64,000 nucleotides of DNA from Petrotoga sp. 9PWA.NaAc.5.4 (GCF_002895485.1 NZ_AZRK01000013.1:1-64000), one strand, 5' to 3'; shown: positions 43,734 to 53,162, counted from the stretch's first letter. Made by a program: numbers and translations. Notes: a model not told the origin generated them from the letters alone.

Positions 43734-43763
43734 AACCGGTCAATATTTGGCCGGTTTTTTATT
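43734..43763 (+). terminator. Terminator of the minD-minE-yjbQ unit
   Basis: AACCGGTC (43734-43741) pairs with GGCCGGTT (43749-43756), one G-U, around a 7-base loop, then TTTTATTTTTT. Confidence 0.85.
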
Positions 43764-43930
43764 TTTTAGTAATATTTTAGAAATATGTAAGTAACTATTT
43801 TAGATGTATAATAATTATGATTAATTTAAAGTTTCTATTAAGTTATAATATAAACAATTTTATGAAATTTTCTTCACATAATGTTTCTAAAAGAAATTTT
43901 TTTCTTTGATTTTAAGGACAAAATATCTTA

Positions 43931-43980
43931 GGACGTTAGAAATGGGAAATTTTTGAGGAAGAGAACTTTGAATTTATAGT
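43931..43980 (+). repeat. Truncated 5' end of the interspersed repeat, upstream of livK
   Basis: GACGTTAGAAATGGGAAATT, then AACTTTGAATTTATAGT, match the opening of the repeat. The GGGTCCAGGG core and later parts are absent. From 43764 to 43930 I see A/T-rich sequence with TATAAT at 43807-43812 as the likely livK promoter. Confidence 0.45.
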
Positions 43981-44019
43981 CAATTTTGGTTCACAAAGAA
44001 TTTAACAGGAGGGAAAAGT

Positions 44020-45150
44020 ATGAAAAGACTTTATTTAATTCTTTTGTTGTTGGGCTTAGTTGTGAGCATATTTGGTCAAGAAGTTATTAAAATAGGGATG
44101 AATTTTGAGTTAACAGGCGCTGTTTCTGGTTATGGACAAATGTCAAGAGATGGAGTATTATTGGCTAATAAGTTAAAACCAACAGTTAATATTGGGGGTA
44201 AAGAAATCAAAGTAGAAGTTGTTGCGGTTGATAATAAGTCTGATAAATCTGAAGCTGCTAATGCAATAAGAAGATTGATAGATCGTGAAAAAGTAGTTGC
44301 AGTTATAGGTCCTGCAACGAGTTCAGCTGCATTATCAGCAGCGCCCATTGCCGAAGAAAGAAAAATTCCTATGGTTGTAAACACTGCTACAAACCCATTA
44401 GTGGCTCAAAATAGGACTTATGTGTTCAGGACATGTTTTGAAGATACTTTACAGGGTGCTTTGCTTGCAACGTTTGCCTGGGAAGATCTTGGTGTCAAAA
44501 ATGTAGCTATAATGGTTGATGTGGCACAAGATTACGTGGTGGGACTTTCTAACTATTTTAAAAGAAGCTTTGCTATGTATGGCGGAACTTTTTTTGAAGA
44601 ATACTATACAACAGGGGATCAAGATTTTACAGCACAATTAACCGATGCGCTTTCAAAAAATCCGGATGCTATATTTATGCCTGGTTATTACGCAGAAATC
44701 GCCCTTATTTGTAAACAAGCAAGGGAATTAGGTTTCACAGGGCCATTTTTTGCTGGTGACGGTGCAGATGCCCCAGAATTAATACAAATAGGGGGAGAAT
44801 ACGTTGAAGGCTTGTCTTACACAACTTATTTCCATGAAGATGCTGAATTATCGCCGGCGACCAAACCTTTCGTCGAAGCTTATCAAAAAGAATACGGAAG
44901 AAGAGCAGATGCTTTTGGGGCTTTAGCTTATGATGCATATATGGTAATTGTAGATGCCATAGAAAGAGCTCAGTCTACAGATCCTGTAAAAATCAGAGAC
45001 GAAATAGCAAAAACTAAAGATTTTCCGGGAGTAGCTGGAACTATAACCTATCCAGACGGTTCAGGAAATCCTATAAAACCTGCTGTAATTAATACTGTGC
45101 AAAATGGGGAATTTGTATTCAGAACCGTTGTTGAACCTGCTATTTTCTAA
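44020..45150 (+). CDS. Branched-chain amino acid ABC transporter substrate-binding protein
   Basis: A 376-residue LivK-type periplasmic binding protein. A signal peptide (MKRLYLILLLLGLVVSIFG) precedes GMNFELTGAVSGYGQMSRDG. The core VIGPATSSAALSAAPIAEERKIPMV holds the residues that bind the amino-acid alpha-carboxyl and amino groups. No lipobox. Strong CAGGAGG site. A stem-loop separates it from the permease genes, which would let it be made in excess. True substrate not determinable. Confidence 0.93.
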   Translation: MKRLYLILLLLGLVVSIFGQEVIKIGMNFELTGAVSGYGQMSRDGVLLANKLKPTVNIGGKEIKVEVVAVDNKSDKSEAANAIRRLIDREKVVAVIGPATSSAALSAAPIAEERKIPMVVNTATNPLVAQNRTYVFRTCFEDTLQGALLATFAWEDLGVKNVAIMVDVAQDYVVGLSNYFKRSFAMYGGTFFEEYYTTGDQDFTAQLTDALSKNPDAIFMPGYYAEIALICKQARELGFTGPFFAGDGADAPELIQIGGEYVEGLSYTTYFHEDAELSPATKPFVEAYQKEYGRRADAFGALAYDAYMVIVDAIERAQSTDPVKIRDEIAKTKDFPGVAGTITYPDGSGNPIKPAVINTVQNGEFVFRTVVEPAIF

Positions 45151-45156
45151 AATTAA

Positions 45157-45200
45157 TTTTTGCCATCTCTTATTTAATAGAGGTGGCAAAATTTGTTTTT
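45157..45200 (+). terminator. Stem-loop between livK and livH
   Basis: TTTTGCCATCTCT (45158-45170) pairs with AGAGGTGGCAAAA (45179-45191), one G-U, followed by TTTGTTTTTTA. It is a partial terminator or 3'-end stabiliser after the binding-protein gene. Confidence 0.75.
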
Positions 45201-45224
45201 TATTTTTAAGAAAGGGTGATTTAT

Positions 45225-46139
45225 TTGTCTATCCAAATATTTTTTCAACATTTAATGAATGCAATCTCCTTAGGTGGAATATATTCTCTCATAGCTATTG
45301 GGTATACTATGGTTTATGGAATTCTTAATTTAATAAATTTTGCGCACGGTGACATTTTTACTTACAGTATGTATTTTGCTTTCTATGCGGTGACTCTTTT
45401 TTTGTTTCCATGGTGGGCTGCTTTTATTTTTTCTTTGTTTGCTACAGCTATGTTAGGAGCCCTTATTGAGAGAGTAGCATATAGACCCTTAAGGAAAGCC
45501 AACGCTCCTAAAATTTCTGGTTTAATTACAGCTATCGGTATTTCTTTTTTTCTACAAAACTTTGCAATAGTTGTTTTTGGAGGACGAGCAAAATCTTTCA
45601 ATCCTCAAATAGGGGTTTATCCTAAACAATTTGCACAAGTGATAACTATAAGAAACATAAGAATACCTTTATTGACTTTTATTATAATAGGAGCTTCCAT
45701 TGTCTCACTTCTTTTATTAGTTTGGATAGTTTACAGAACAAAATCAGGTATGGCAATGAGAGCAGTATCTAAAGATATTATGGCTGCTAAATTGATGGGT
45801 ATTAACACTGATAGAACAATTTCTCAAACTTTTATGTTGGGTTCTGCTTTAGCGGCTGTAGGGGGGATTTTGTGGGCAATGAAATATCCTCAAATTTACC
45901 CATACACAGGAATGATACCCGGATTAAAAGCTTTCATAGCCGCTGTTGTTGGTGGAATAGGAAGTATCCCCGGAGCAATGCTTGGAGGATTTATATTGGG
46001 ATTGTCTGAAATAATGATTGTAGCTTTTCTTCCCGGATTGGCTGGATATAGAGATGCTTTTGCATACATTATATTGATCATTATTCTTTTGGTCAAGCCA
46101 AATGGCATACTTGGAGTTGAAATTGGAGAGAAGGTGTAA
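45225..46139 (+). CDS. livH: Branched-chain amino acid ABC permease LivH
   Basis: About 304 residues, BPD_transp_2 family. Signature segments are LMNAISLGGIYSLIAIGYTMVYGILNLINFAHGD and GIGSIPGAMLGGFILGLSE. A TTG at 45225 is set after AAAGGGTGAT, which fits better than the GTG at 45216 that lies within the ribosome site. About eight helices. Confidence 0.94.
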   Translation: MSIQIFFQHLMNAISLGGIYSLIAIGYTMVYGILNLINFAHGDIFTYSMYFAFYAVTLFLFPWWAAFIFSLFATAMLGALIERVAYRPLRKANAPKISGLITAIGISFFLQNFAIVVFGGRAKSFNPQIGVYPKQFAQVITIRNIRIPLLTFIIIGASIVSLLLLVWIVYRTKSGMAMRAVSKDIMAAKLMGINTDRTISQTFMLGSALAAVGGILWAMKYPQIYPYTGMIPGLKAFIAAVVGGIGSIPGAMLGGFILGLSEIMIVAFLPGLAGYRDAFAYIILIIILLVKPNGILGVEIGEKV

Positions 46140-46141
46140 CT

Positions 46142-47209
46142 GTGAAAAAAAATTTGAGTTTTAGAATAAAATTTATTCTAACTGTAAGTTTTATTTTTAT
46201 AATATATTTTTTACTTTTAATTGCAAATAATTTTGCCAGTGATTATGTAATTTTAATATTAAATCTTATGGCTATTAATATTATATTCGCTGTAAGTTTA
46301 ACGTTTATAAACGGAATAACAGGAATTTTCTCGCTTGGACATGTTGGGTTTATTGCAATAGGTGCTTATGTTTCTTCCCTTCTTACCCTTTCGCCCGCCC
46401 AAAAAGAAATGAGTTTTTTAATAAAACCTTTAATTTATCCTTTAAATTCGATTCAAATGCCGTTTCTTCCTGCAATCATTATTGCAGGGGTTATAGCAGC
46501 TGCGTTCGGATATTTAGTATCTGCTCCTTCTCTTAGGTTAATAGGAGATTATTTAGCTATAGCAACATTAGGACTTGGCGAAGTCGTTAGAATAATAGCA
46601 AACAATACATGGTCTATAACTAATGGAGCCCTTGGTTTGAAAGATATTCCTCAATACACAAATTTGTGGTGGACGTGGGGGGTTGCATTGATAACAATCG
46701 TTTTTATAGCGAGTTTAATAAATAGTAGTTATGGAAGAGCTTTAAAAGCGGTAAGAGAGGATCCTATAGCGGCTAAAGTCATGGGAATAAACGTATTCTC
46801 CCATCAAGTAGTAACTTTTGTAATAGGTTCATTTTTTGCTGGTGTAGGAGGAGCTCTATGGGCACATTTAATTACTACGATAGATCCTAAATCATTCATG
46901 TTTTCTAGAACTTTTGAGATACTCATTATGGTTGTCATAGGAGGTTTAGGAAGTATAAGTGGTGCTGTTATAGGAGCTTCCTTGTACACAGTGGCATTAG
47001 AATTTTTGCGTATATTAGAAGAACCGATTTCCATAGGTCCAATATATATACCAGGTATTCCTGGAATGAGGATGGTTGTTCTTTCGCTTGCTCTCATAAT
47101 AATCATGTTGTTTTGGAGAAGAGGAATTATGGGAAGAAACGAAATAACTTGGGATAATATATATAAAATTTTTTTGAAAATAAGGAAAAAAGAAGATTCG
47201 ATTACTTAG
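46142..47209 (+). CDS. livM: Branched-chain amino acid ABC permease LivM
   Basis: A 355-residue permease paired with LivH. The conserved parts are VSLTFINGITGIFSLGHVGFIAIGAYVSSLL, GDYLAIATLGLGEVVRI and GGLGSISGAVIGA. It starts with GTG at 46142, 2 bp after livH. The charged C-terminal tail is cytoplasmic. Confidence 0.94.
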   Translation: MKKNLSFRIKFILTVSFIFIIYFLLLIANNFASDYVILILNLMAINIIFAVSLTFINGITGIFSLGHVGFIAIGAYVSSLLTLSPAQKEMSFLIKPLIYPLNSIQMPFLPAIIIAGVIAAAFGYLVSAPSLRLIGDYLAIATLGLGEVVRIIANNTWSITNGALGLKDIPQYTNLWWTWGVALITIVFIASLINSSYGRALKAVREDPIAAKVMGINVFSHQVVTFVIGSFFAGVGGALWAHLITTIDPKSFMFSRTFEILIMVVIGGLGSISGAVIGASLYTVALEFLRILEEPISIGPIYIPGIPGMRMVVLSLALIIIMLFWRRGIMGRNEITWDNIYKIFLKIRKKEDSIT

Positions 47210-47258
47210 ATAATTGGGATTAAAAAAACTAAGTAAAAATTTAAAAGGAGTGCTCCTT

Positions 47259-48056
47259 ATGAACGAGTCTTATAATAACGAAAAGATTTTAGAATTTATA
47301 GATATTACTAAAAAGTTTGGTGGTTTGGTAGCTATAGATAATTTTAATGGTTTTCTTAGAAAAAGTGAACTTTTGGGTCTAATTGGTCCTAACGGCGCTG
47401 GAAAAACTACTCTTTTTAATTTAATAACAGCGATATATAAACCTGATATTGGGAAAATTTTATTTGAAAATCAAGATATATCTTCCAAAAAGCCTCACCA
47501 AATAACACAACTTGGAATAGCAAGGACTTTCCAAAATATAAGACTGTTTCAAGATATGAGCGTTTTAGAAAATGTACTTGTATCTCAGCATTTAAAATTA
47601 AAAAGTTGGTTGTGGCTTTTCAAAAGCATCTTAAAAACTCGCAGTTATTTAAGGATGGAAAGAAATATGCAAGAAAAAGCATGGGAACTTTTAGAAGAAA
47701 CTGGGCTATCACTATACGCAAACGATAAGGCAAGTTCGCTACCTTATGGTCTTCAAAGGAAATTAGAAATAGCTCGTGCGCTTGCAACAGATGCTAAAAT
47801 ATTGTTGCTGGATGAGCCTGCGGCAGGAATGAATCCCCATGAAACAAATGAGCTTATGGAATTTATAAAACATATAAAAGATAAATTTAATCTATCTATA
47901 ATAATTATCGAACATGACATGAAAGTAATTATGGGAATTTGTGAAAGAATTTATGTTATTGATTATGGTAAAAAAATTGCGGAAGGAACACCTGAAGAAA
48001 TACAAAATAACCCGTTGGTAATTAAAGCATACCTCGGCGAGGAGGTAGCTATATAA
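47259..48056 (+). CDS. livG: Branched-chain amino acid ABC ATPase LivG
   Basis: About 265 residues. Walker A GPNGAGKTT, a long LivG-specific insert (FKSILKTRSYLRMERNMQEKAWELLEE), signature SLPYGLQRKLEIARAL, Walker B LLLDEPAAGMN and H-loop IIIEHDMK. The ATG at 47259 follows AAAAGGAG; the frame is open from 47214. Confidence 0.94.
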   Translation: MNESYNNEKILEFIDITKKFGGLVAIDNFNGFLRKSELLGLIGPNGAGKTTLFNLITAIYKPDIGKILFENQDISSKKPHQITQLGIARTFQNIRLFQDMSVLENVLVSQHLKLKSWLWLFKSILKTRSYLRMERNMQEKAWELLEETGLSLYANDKASSLPYGLQRKLEIARALATDAKILLLDEPAAGMNPHETNELMEFIKHIKDKFNLSIIIIEHDMKVIMGICERIYVIDYGKKIAEGTPEEIQNNPLVIKAYLGEEVAI

Positions 48057-48057
48057 T

Positions 48058-48789
48058 ATGAGTGAAAAAGAAGCAGTTATTCTTAAAGTAGAAAATTTGA
48101 GCATTCATTATGGAGCTATTCATGCTTTAAAAGGAATTAGTTTCGAAATAAAGAGTGGGGAAATAGTTACATTAATAGGAGCTAATGGTGCAGGTAAAAC
48201 TACTTCTTTGAATGGAATTATGAATGTTATTAAAAAAAGTGGTGGCAAAGTTTTTTTCAATAATATTGATATTACAAATATAGAAACGCATGAAATTGTA
48301 AAACTTGGTGTAGCACTTGTACCTGAAGGAAGACACGTATTTCCAAACTTAACCGTTTTAGAAAATTTAAAGTTAGGCTCATATTCGAGAAAAGATAAAG
48401 AAAAGATAAAAGAAGATTTGGATTGGGTGCTCAAGTTATTTCCGAGATTAGGAGAAAGGTTAAAACAATTGGGAGGCACTCTTTCAGGTGGAGAACAACA
48501 AATGTTAGCTGTCGCAAGAGGTCTCATGTGCAGGCCGAAGCTATTGATGCTTGATGAGCCATCTTTAGGACTTGCTCCACTTCTTGTGAAAGAAGTACTG
48601 GAGACAATAATGAAAATACGTCAAGAAGGGGTAACCATACTTCTCATTGAACAAAACGCTTTTGGAGCATTGAAAATTGCTGATTATGGGTATGTTTTGG
48701 AAACAGGAAAAATTGTTTTGAAAGGATATGCGAATGAATTATTAGTAAATGATGATGTAAGAAAAACATATTTAGGTGTTACTACTTGA
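48058..48789 (+). CDS. livF: Branched-chain amino acid ABC ATPase LivF
   Basis: A 243-residue second ATPase. Walker A GANGAGKTT, LivF-specific LVPEGRHVFPNLTVLENL, signature LSGGEQQMLAVARGL, Walker B LLMLDEPSLGLAP and switch LLIEQN. It begins 1 bp after livG. It completes a full five-gene importer. The proline-oxidation genes downstream make proline or another amino acid a possible cargo, which is inference. Confidence 0.95.
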   Translation: MSEKEAVILKVENLSIHYGAIHALKGISFEIKSGEIVTLIGANGAGKTTSLNGIMNVIKKSGGKVFFNNIDITNIETHEIVKLGVALVPEGRHVFPNLTVLENLKLGSYSRKDKEKIKEDLDWVLKLFPRLGERLKQLGGTLSGGEQQMLAVARGLMCRPKLLMLDEPSLGLAPLLVKEVLETIMKIRQEGVTILLIEQNAFGALKIADYGYVLETGKIVLKGYANELLVNDDVRKTYLGVTT

Positions 48790-48810
48790 TGTTTTAAAGT
48801 TACTTTTATT

Positions 48811-48883
48811 CTCCATTAAGCGATTTTTAAGTTATTTACTTTAAAATATGACCGTAATATAAATATAATCTTACTTAATGGAG
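48811..48883 (+). promoter_or_regulatory. Promoter flanked by a 10-bp inverted repeat that covers a Shine-Dalgarno
   Basis: CTCCATTAAG (48811-48820) is the exact reverse complement of CTTAATGGAG (48874-48883), which contains the ribosome site of the Tyr-rich protein gene. TATAAT (48864-48869) lies between the arms. A read-through transcript from livF would carry both arms and could hide the site; one started at this promoter would not. Confidence 0.5.
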
Positions 48884-48892
48884 GTGTTAAGT

Positions 48893-49555
48893 ATGAAAAA
48901 AGTTTTAGGTTCGCTTTTTATGCTAATTTTAATAGGAATAGGAATTTTTGCTCAAGCACGACCGAATTCGAACACTTTGATGCAACAAAATTCTTTAGGC
49001 ATTCAAGAACAGCGGGTTCAATCACGTGATCGGTTACACACACAAGATATATACATGCAACAATTAAGAGAACGAGACATGATGGTACAAAGGATTTTCA
49101 ATCAAGATATTCAGCCAGTAACAGTCACAGGTGTTGTGAAAAGTATTATTGAAAAAGAAGCGGTAATAGAATTAAACGTACAAATTGACTCTGAAATCTA
49201 CAAAGTTATAGTATTAAAAACACTTTTGTCGGATATTAAACCAGAAGAAAACATTGAATTAACAGGGTATAAAATTTCAGTAAATGACATCAAGTACTTT
49301 TTAGCGAATGAAATTACGTACCAAAATGAAACTGTAAATATGCAAGCATTTAGAAAAAATTTCAGAACACAATTAAATGAAAACTATAAAAAGTATAGAG
49401 ATTATCAAAACTATCAAAAGTTCAAAGACTATCAAGATTACCAAAATTACAAAAGGTACAGAAATTATGAAGACTACCGAGATTATCAAAATTTTAGAAA
49501 TTACCAACAATATAATCGACAAAGATATCCTGAATTTCTGTATTATAACTATTAA
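48893..49555 (+). CDS. Exported protein with Tyr-rich repetitive C-terminus
   Basis: About 220 residues. A signal peptide (MKKVLGSLFMLILIGIGIFAQA) is followed by a Gln/Arg-rich part and a compact domain of about residues 80-140 (VTVTGVVKSIIEKEAVIELNV). The tail of about 58 residues (49381-49548) repeats short units of the type DYQNYQ, KYRDY and NYKRY. Such tails can bind metal, polysaccharide or other proteins. It has its own promoter and terminator. I do not recognise the family; the mature protein should be outside the inner membrane. Confidence 0.75.
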   Translation: MKKVLGSLFMLILIGIGIFAQARPNSNTLMQQNSLGIQEQRVQSRDRLHTQDIYMQQLRERDMMVQRIFNQDIQPVTVTGVVKSIIEKEAVIELNVQIDSEIYKVIVLKTLLSDIKPEENIELTGYKISVNDIKYFLANEITYQNETVNMQAFRKNFRTQLNENYKKYRDYQNYQKFKDYQDYQNYKRYRNYEDYRDYQNFRNYQQYNRQRYPEFLYYNY

Positions 49556-49570
49556 TCACATCGAAAGAAT

Positions 49571-49600
49571 AAAAAAAGGGGTTGTTTCCCCTTTTTTTAT
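49571..49600 (+). terminator. Terminator after the Tyr-rich protein gene
   Basis: AAAAAAAGGGG (49571-49581) pairs with CCCCTTTTTTT (49588-49598) around TTGTTT and ends in a T run. From 49600 to 49802 there is A/T-rich sequence with TATAAT at 49674-49679, the probable promoter of the proline operon. Confidence 0.85.
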
Positions 49601-49802
49601 TTTCTATTTAGATATTTATATAAATAGTAATTTTTAAAATTTAAAAAAATTAAGTTTTTTTCATGTAATCGGCTATAATCATGAAATTTTTTTCATAAAT
49701 GTCAATAACTAACTTTTTAAAAAAAAGAAATTTATGATTCAATTTAAATATAAGAACTAAACAACACTCTTTAAAAATGAAAGTGAGACAAGGAGGAAAG
49801 AT

Positions 49803-50117
49803 ATGAGGATAGAGCAACATCCAATCCTTGAATTTAAAAGAGGAAAGGTAGTAACTTTTTTTTACAATGGGAAAGAAATAACTGCTTACGAAGGAGAAAC
49901 TATTGCTGCTGCTTTATACGCTTCAGGGATTTATACATTTAGTTACAGTAAAAAATTAAACAGACCACGAGGTATCTTTTGTGCGATAGGGCATTGTTCT
50001 TCTTGCTTAATGGAAGTAGATGGTGTAGCAAATGTAAGAACGTGTGTTACACTTGTAAAAGAAGGGATGAAGGTAAAATCGCAAAATATGGATGTGACTA
50101 AACATGGACAATATTGA
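49803..50117 (+). CDS. [2Fe-2S] subunit of an amino-acid dehydrogenase (HcnA/SoxA-like)
   Basis: A 104-residue ferredoxin-like protein. The [2Fe-2S] ligands are in FCAIGHCSSC and the later RTCVTL; the fold start VTFFYNGKEITAYEGETIAAAL matches the HcnA/SoxA N-terminal domain family. It overlaps the next gene by 14 bp. Together with the next three genes it resembles the four-part dye-linked proline dehydrogenase of Thermococcales. Confidence 0.88.
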   Translation: MRIEQHPILEFKRGKVVTFFYNGKEITAYEGETIAAALYASGIYTFSYSKKLNRPRGIFCAIGHCSSCLMEVDGVANVRTCVTLVKEGMKVKSQNMDVTKHGQY

Positions 50118-51747
50118 AAATGTAGAATTGATAGTTGTAGGAGGAGGTCCAGCCGGTCTTTCCGCTGCCTTAGCGGCTTCTGATTATGGGATTAAAGTTG
50201 TTTTAGCTGAAGAAAGAGAATTTTTAGGCGGACAATTGATTAAACAAACACACAGATTTTTTGGTTCAGAAAAAGAGTATGCTGGCACAAGAGGCATAGA
50301 TATTTTGAAGAGATTAATAGAAGATGTGAAAAATAGAGAAGATATAAAAATATTAGCATCATCCAGAGTATTGGGCATTTATGAAGATAATGTTGTAACT
50401 ATTTTAAATAATAACAAAATGAAAAAGTATATTCCGCAAGCCATTATCTTAGCAACAGGTGCTTCTGAAAAGTTTTTAGCTTTTGAAAATAATGATCTTC
50501 CTGGCGTTTTTGGAGCTGGCGCAGTACAAACGCTTATGAATGTATATGGGGTATTACCTGCAAAGAAAATATTAATGGTTGGTTCAGGCAATATAGGTCT
50601 TATAGTTTCTTATCAATTGTTGCAGGCAGGAGTAAGTGTAGCGGCTGTTATTGAAGCTGCTCCAAAAATTGGGGGATATTCTGTTCATGCTTCGAAATTA
50701 AAAAGATTAGGTATTCCAATTCTTACTTCTCACACAATAAAAAAAGCAGTAGGAAACAAAAAAGTTGAAGGTGCAATAATATGTGAACTCGATAATAATT
50801 GGCAAGAAATAAAAGATACCGAAGAGTTTATAGAATGTGATGCAATTTGTTTATCGGTAGGTTTAACCCCTTTAATAGATCTTTTAAAACAAAGGAAAGT
50901 GAAAACAGTTTACGTTAGTGAATTGGGTGGATATATTCCCTTAAGGGACGAAAATATGGAAACTTCAATTATGAATTTATTTGTAGCGGGGGATGTTTCT
51001 GGTATAGAAGAAGCAACGGCAGCGATGATTGAAGGACAAATATCTGGATTAACGGTGGCGAAAAGAATAAATAAAAACCAAAAAGAGGAAATACAAAGAA
51101 AAATTGAAGAAGCAAAAAAAGAATTAGTATTGCTAAGATCAGGGCCTGTTGGGGAAAAAATAAGGAAAGGCCTTTCGAAAATAGGTTTAAATCACGGAGA
51201 AAATTATGATGAATCTATTTTAAAAGAGGAATTTGACATTTCTTACTTGATGAAGACAGGAGTCCCTTCAAAGGAAAACTTAGAAAGTAAATTTCCAAAA
51301 GATAAAAAAATATTTGATAAAGGACCAATTGCAATATCTGAATGTTTCCAAAAGTTTCCTTGTGATCCTTGCGTTAAAAGTTGTCCTTTTAATGCAATAT
51401 CCGAAAATGGGAATATTAACAATATCCCTTATGTTGACTTTGAAAAATGTACTGGTTGTAGAATATGCGTTAGTAAATGTCCCGGTTTAGCTATGTTTGT
51501 GGTGCATAAAAATTATACAGAAACCTCTTCATTGATTACAATGCCCTATGAGTTTCTTCCAAGACCTAAAAAAGGAGAGTTAGTTAATGTTTATGATAGA
51601 GATGGGAAAATAATCTGTGAGGGAAAGGTTATAAAAATATTAGACAGCAGTTTTCAAGACAAAACAGCTGCAGTTAGTGTAGAAGTTCCAAAAGAACATT
51701 TCTTAGAAGCGCGAAATTTCAAAGTGAGGTATTTAAAACATGAGTGA
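50104..51747 (+). CDS. FAD/NAD-binding and [4Fe-4S] alpha subunit of dye-linked dehydrogenase
   Basis: A 547-residue flavoprotein. The N-terminal FAD motif is VGGGPAGLSAALAASDYG, and the second Rossmann motif is LMVGSGNIGLIVSYQLL. The C-terminal part adds two iron-sulfur motifs (CDPCVKSCPF and CTGCRICVSKCPG). It is similar to HcnB/sarcosine-oxidase alpha fused with a ferredoxin, so electrons from the substrate-oxidising beta subunit could reach ferredoxin or NAD. Overlaps the next gene by 8 bp. Confidence 0.88.
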   Translation: MDNIENVELIVVGGGPAGLSAALAASDYGIKVVLAEEREFLGGQLIKQTHRFFGSEKEYAGTRGIDILKRLIEDVKNREDIKILASSRVLGIYEDNVVTILNNNKMKKYIPQAIILATGASEKFLAFENNDLPGVFGAGAVQTLMNVYGVLPAKKILMVGSGNIGLIVSYQLLQAGVSVAAVIEAAPKIGGYSVHASKLKRLGIPILTSHTIKKAVGNKKVEGAIICELDNNWQEIKDTEEFIECDAICLSVGLTPLIDLLKQRKVKTVYVSELGGYIPLRDENMETSIMNLFVAGDVSGIEEATAAMIEGQISGLTVAKRINKNQKEEIQRKIEEAKKELVLLRSGPVGEKIRKGLSKIGLNHGENYDESILKEEFDISYLMKTGVPSKENLESKFPKDKKIFDKGPIAISECFQKFPCDPCVKSCPFNAISENGNINNIPYVDFEKCTGCRICVSKCPGLAMFVVHKNYTETSSLITMPYEFLPRPKKGELVNVYDRDGKIICEGKVIKILDSSFQDKTAAVSVEVPKEHFLEARNFKVRYLKHE

Positions 51748-52027
51748 AGAAAAAATAATAATTTGCAGATGTGAAGATATAACTTTAGAAGAAGTTAGAG
51801 AAGCAATAAAGAACGGCTTTACTACCATTGAGGAAATAAAAAGAATATTAAGAACGGGAATGGGTCCTTGTCAAGGGAAAAGTTGTGGTTTATTGATTGC
51901 ACGTGAAATTTCGCAAATTACAGGTACCCCTATCGAAGAAATAGAGTTACAAAATATTAGGCCACCATACGGAGGGATTTTATTTAAAGAAATCTTAAAT
52001 AACGTAGGTGATAAAATTGAAAAATAA
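51740..52027 (+). CDS. BFD-like [2Fe-2S] subunit
   Basis: A 95-residue protein with four conserved cysteines in the BFD/NirB pattern (ICRCEDITLEEV and GMGPCQGKSCG). It binds a [2Fe-2S] cluster. In related enzymes the same domain is part of the alpha chain; here it is a separate gene that overlaps both neighbours. Confidence 0.88.
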   Translation: MSEEKIIICRCEDITLEEVREAIKNGFTTIEEIKRILRTGMGPCQGKSCGLLIAREISQITGTPIEEIELQNIRPPYGGILFKEILNNVGDKIEK

Positions 52028-53162
52028 GGCCAGTGTAGTTGTAATTGGAGGAGGGGTAGTAGGTTGTTCAATAGCTTATAATCTTGCTAAAAAGGGAATA
52101 ACTGATGTGGTATTAATTGAAAAATCTTTTCTTTCAAGCGGAGCCACTGGAAGATGTGGAGCGGGTGTTAGACAGCAGTGGGGCACAAAACAAAATTGTC
52201 TTTTGGCAAGAGAAAGCATCAGAATTTTTGAAAATTTTAAAGATATTCTCGAAATAAATAGAGACATAGAATTAAAACAAAAAGGATACTTATTACTCGC
52301 ATATTCAGAAAATGAGCTGAAACAATTTAAAAAAAATATAGAAATTCAGCACAGTCTTAGTATACCTTCAAGGTTAGTCACTCCTCAAGAAGCAAAAGAA
52401 ATTGTTCCTGGATTAAATATAGATAAGTTAGTAGGAGGGGCTTTTTGCTCTACCGATGGGCATGCAAATCCCTTTCAAGTGAATATAGGTTATGCCGAAG
52501 CTGCTGAAAGATTAGGAGTTGAAATAAATAAATTCACTGAAGTTAAAGGTATAAGGGTTAAAAACAATTCAATAATAGGAGTTGAAACTAACAAGGGATT
52601 TATAGAAACTTCAAAAGTAGTTGATGCAGCAGGGGGTTGGTCTCAACAAATAGCAAAATGGGTTGGGGTTGAGTTACCTATTTACTCGGAAAGACACGAA
52701 ATTTTAGTTACCGAACCTGTAAAACCTATGCTTGATCCAATGCTTATGTCTTTTTCTTTCAATATTTATTGCCAACAGACTCCAGAAGGAAGTTTTATTA
52801 TGGGTTATGGTCCAGAAAATGAACCTCCAAGTTATAACATGAATAGTTCTTGGAGATTTTTAGAAACAATGGCCCAAAAAGCAACGTTTCTATTGCCTTC
52901 GCTTAAAGATATACGAATAATAAGGCAGTGGGCAGGTTTATACAATATGTCTCCAGACAAACAACCTATAGTCTCTAAGTTAAATGAAGTTGAAGGTTTT
53001 TACGTTGCATGTGGTTTTAGTGGCCATGGTTTTATGCTTGCACCAGCGATAGGAATATTAATGGCGGATATAATAACTGAAAGTCAATTAACTTATGATG
53101 TTGTGTTGGATATTGAAAGGTTTAAAAGAGGGGAAGTAATTGCAGAACCTTCAGTAGTCTAA
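52017..53162 (+). CDS. FAD-dependent beta subunit, probable L-proline dehydrogenase
   Basis: About 381 residues, DAO family. The FAD motif is VVVIGGGVVGCSIAYNLAKKG, then SSGATGRCGAGVRQQWG, and the C-terminal CGFSGHGFMLAPAIG. This is the substrate-oxidising subunit of sarcosine-oxidase or PDH-type complexes. The P5C dehydrogenase next door points to L-proline (or hydroxyproline) as substrate. A TTG at 52017 after AGGTGAT is better spaced than the GTG at 52008. Confidence 0.85.
   Translation: MKNKASVVVIGGGVVGCSIAYNLAKKGITDVVLIEKSFLSSGATGRCGAGVRQQWGTKQNCLLARESIRIFENFKDILEINRDIELKQKGYLLLAYSENELKQFKKNIEIQHSLSIPSRLVTPQEAKEIVPGLNIDKLVGGAFCSTDGHANPFQVNIGYAEAAERLGVEINKFTEVKGIRVKNNSIIGVETNKGFIETSKVVDAAGGWSQQIAKWVGVELPIYSERHEILVTEPVKPMLDPMLMSFSFNIYCQQTPEGSFIMGYGPENEPPSYNMNSSWRFLETMAQKATFLLPSLKDIRIIRQWAGLYNMSPDKQPIVSKLNEVEGFYVACGFSGHGFMLAPAIGILMADIITESQLTYDVVLDIERFKRGEVIAEPSVV

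Noticed and set aside
49377-49637. 86-residue frame over the Tyr-rich tail
   Set aside because: An Ile/Lys/Thr-rich shadow of the repetitive codons of the secreted protein; no start signal.
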